Assembly: GCA_905221615.1 (NCBI GenBank)
Contig: CAJNDT010001001.1
Location: forward strand, 1,502,491 to 1,566,490
Reading direction: 5' to 3'
From: Symbiodinium sp. CCMP2592
Taxonomy: Eukaryota; Sar; Dinophyceae; Suessiales; Symbiodiniaceae
DNA: 64,000 nucleotides
The translations under genes and the position numbers were made by a program. The notes under the pieces are model-generated. The model had not been told where the DNA came from. It saw only the letters and a program-made list of their open reading frames with translations, and did not search any database. Position 1 is the first letter of the stretch. Each line of letters starts with the position of its first letter. Below are positions 62,246-64,000 of this stretch, piece after piece.

Positions 62246-64000
62246 AAGGATTTCCGAAGCACTATATCTCCATGTGCTGTTGTGGTAGACTCCAAACCCC
62301 TGAAACGCTAAAGACGATGAACTCTAAACTCCTGAGAGCTTAATTTGGAAAGGCCCCAAAAAGCATACCCCCGCAACCTTAAAAATCCTACGCCCCCAAC
62401 CCTGGAAACCTCCACCCCTAATCCTAAAAACCGATGACAAAGACGACCGGTGCCCTGGCTACGGGAGGTCAGATACCTTCGGGGCGCCCTGGACGCTGAG
62501 GCTTTCATTTTTCCGGGGCTCTAAGGGAGCTGAAAAGCATTTAGGCTTGGGGTTTAGGGCTTTGGGATTACTTTCCCAAATCATACTTTGGGCTCAAGGC
62601 TCGCGGGTGTTTCTAGTAGGGTTCCACAGGATTTTCTTGGATTTCTTGTGGCAGCGCCATCGCAGCGCCCTATGCTGTTTGGGAGAGATCTCCTCATTGA
62701 AATTGAGAAACTGACTACTTTAATGCAAAAGTAGGATGGGAGGGTGCCTGGATTGAAGGGCATGCTGGGGAACCGAACCCTAAACTGAATTAACTCAGTC
62801 CAGCATCGCTTAGGGTTTTTTTGAAGGGTGGACACGAGGATCCTCTGAAGTTTGCGAAGGCCTTGTAGGGTTAGGGACTGAGGGTTTACAGTAAGGCTCC
62901 GGACTTTTGGCTCTACCGGGTAAGGTTTAGGGTACGGGTTTAGGGTTATGAGGTTTGGGGCCGGGACTCAGGGAAAGGATTTATGGTTCAGGGTACAGGT
63001 TTCGCAGGGGTTGCTTCTCTGCCAGAAGATAGAGAGCTTCGATTCCCAGCATTTGCTCGGACAGGGTGGCTTCTCAGAGGAACGCGACCGACCCAAGATA
63101 TGATCCGCTGCGTCGTGCCCACACCTCATGCTCAATATGCCGCAGGTTTTAGGTCTGGATGAACCCAGACATTTTTCGCTTAGCCCGGCAGGGACACCTA
63201 CAAACCTGGACCTCCAAATCCGACATCCAAGCCAGAGAAGCACCCTAACGGTTACCCTAATCTACAACCAGTACCAAATCCGCACGCTCTTCACTACAAG
63301 CAGGTCGTTCTTCAAGGGCTGGCCCGTGATCGCAAGGAGGCCATTAGCTGAGAAGGGAAAAGGAACAGTCGAGGGCTCATAGGGCTTGGGGTGTATAAGG
63401 ATTGGGCTCTGGGTTCAGGGTGGTCATGTGGCAAGTTGTGCATCGGAGATTCTGCAGGCTGAGGAAAAATTTGAGACAAAATGCATTTCGACGTCTTCTC
63501 AGCTCAGACCCTACACCCCAACCCTATACAGGGGATAAGGTCAGTGAGCTGATGGCGCTGCCTACAACAGGGTTTTGGGTTCACAGTAGGGTGGTTGCGG
63601 GCTCACGGTTTAGGGTAGTTGCGGGTCACAGCGAATCGCTTCCAGAAGTTTGCGCTGGGTTTCTCCAGGCTGGAGTCGAGGGGTTCCCTTCCCAAACTGA
63701 TTAACGGGAATCATTTTTTGGGAGTCAGCATGTGATGGTGCGTAACTTGCCACCCCTTAAACTTGAAGCCTGAACTTTAAACCTGGAACAGTCCATGGTC
63801 CATTATAGGTTTATGGTTTGTAGCGTTCAGGAATCTAGGCGTCTCTCTCGGACATTTATCTGAAGTAAACCAGCCACAGTAATTTAGTGAGTGTAAATGA
63901 ATGTAACTAGGACGTTGGATGTACAGGGCCAAGACCCAGAAAAAACACCGGCCCCAAACACAGAGTTTCAAAGAAGTACCGCCAAAGCCTGGGCCCACGC

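Larger units (their letters stand above)
56061..64000. other. Gene-free repeat-rich stretch
   Basis: Telomere-like words, palindromic elements and a GGTAT microsatellite. Short frames in 61190-63700 show no recognisable domains. Confidence 0.4.

Overview
The window looks like nuclear DNA of a dinoflagellate, most like Symbiodiniaceae or a relative. This is an inference from four things: the protein family of the one conventional gene, an intron ending in AG followed by G, a very large intronless LINE-type retrotransposon, and plant-type telomere-like TTTAGGG/CCCTAAA sequence scattered throughout. I cannot name the species.

Layout. Bases 1-15,100 are gene-poor: palindromic MITE-like elements, degenerate TTTAGGG/CCCTAAA blocks and microsatellites. 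A two-exon gene on the + strand (15,341-17,019) encodes a multi-pass membrane protein with a TIR-like core (SHSWH, LDQVCINQ, LWCLLEL). Bases 17,651-21,786 are again repeats. From 21,799 to 34,252, on the - strand, lies an apparently full-length 12.45-kb non-LTR retrotransposon. It is bounded by an exact 12-bp target-site duplication and ends in a short CAGAAA-type tail. Bases 34,265-64,000 are repeat-rich DNA with a few unique islands in which I recognise no gene.

The retrotransposon reads, in transcription order: a Gag-like coiled-coil ORF1; a long ORF2 region with hydrophobic segments and three diverged tandem copies of a roughly 310-residue module of unknown function; an RNase H domain; an apurinic-type endonuclease (EEP) domain; a reverse transcriptase; and C-terminal C2H2/C2HC fingers. 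RNase H lies upstream of the endonuclease and RT, the reverse of the usual LINE order. The coding region is broken into five frames. The ORF1 to ORF2 step is -1 (or +2), and the next three steps are all +1, with almost no other interruption. One break falls inside a repeated module, so the two sides belong to one protein.

The rest of the window holds more than twenty families of roughly 60-230-bp imperfect palindromes, most with two to five copies here. Two copies of one family, 16 kb apart, are identical over 113 bp. In two families an (AT)n or (ATC)n microsatellite has grown inside a palindrome. No tRNA, rRNA, CRISPR or spliced-leader gene could be supported. Frame, intron and domain calls were made by eye, without database searches.
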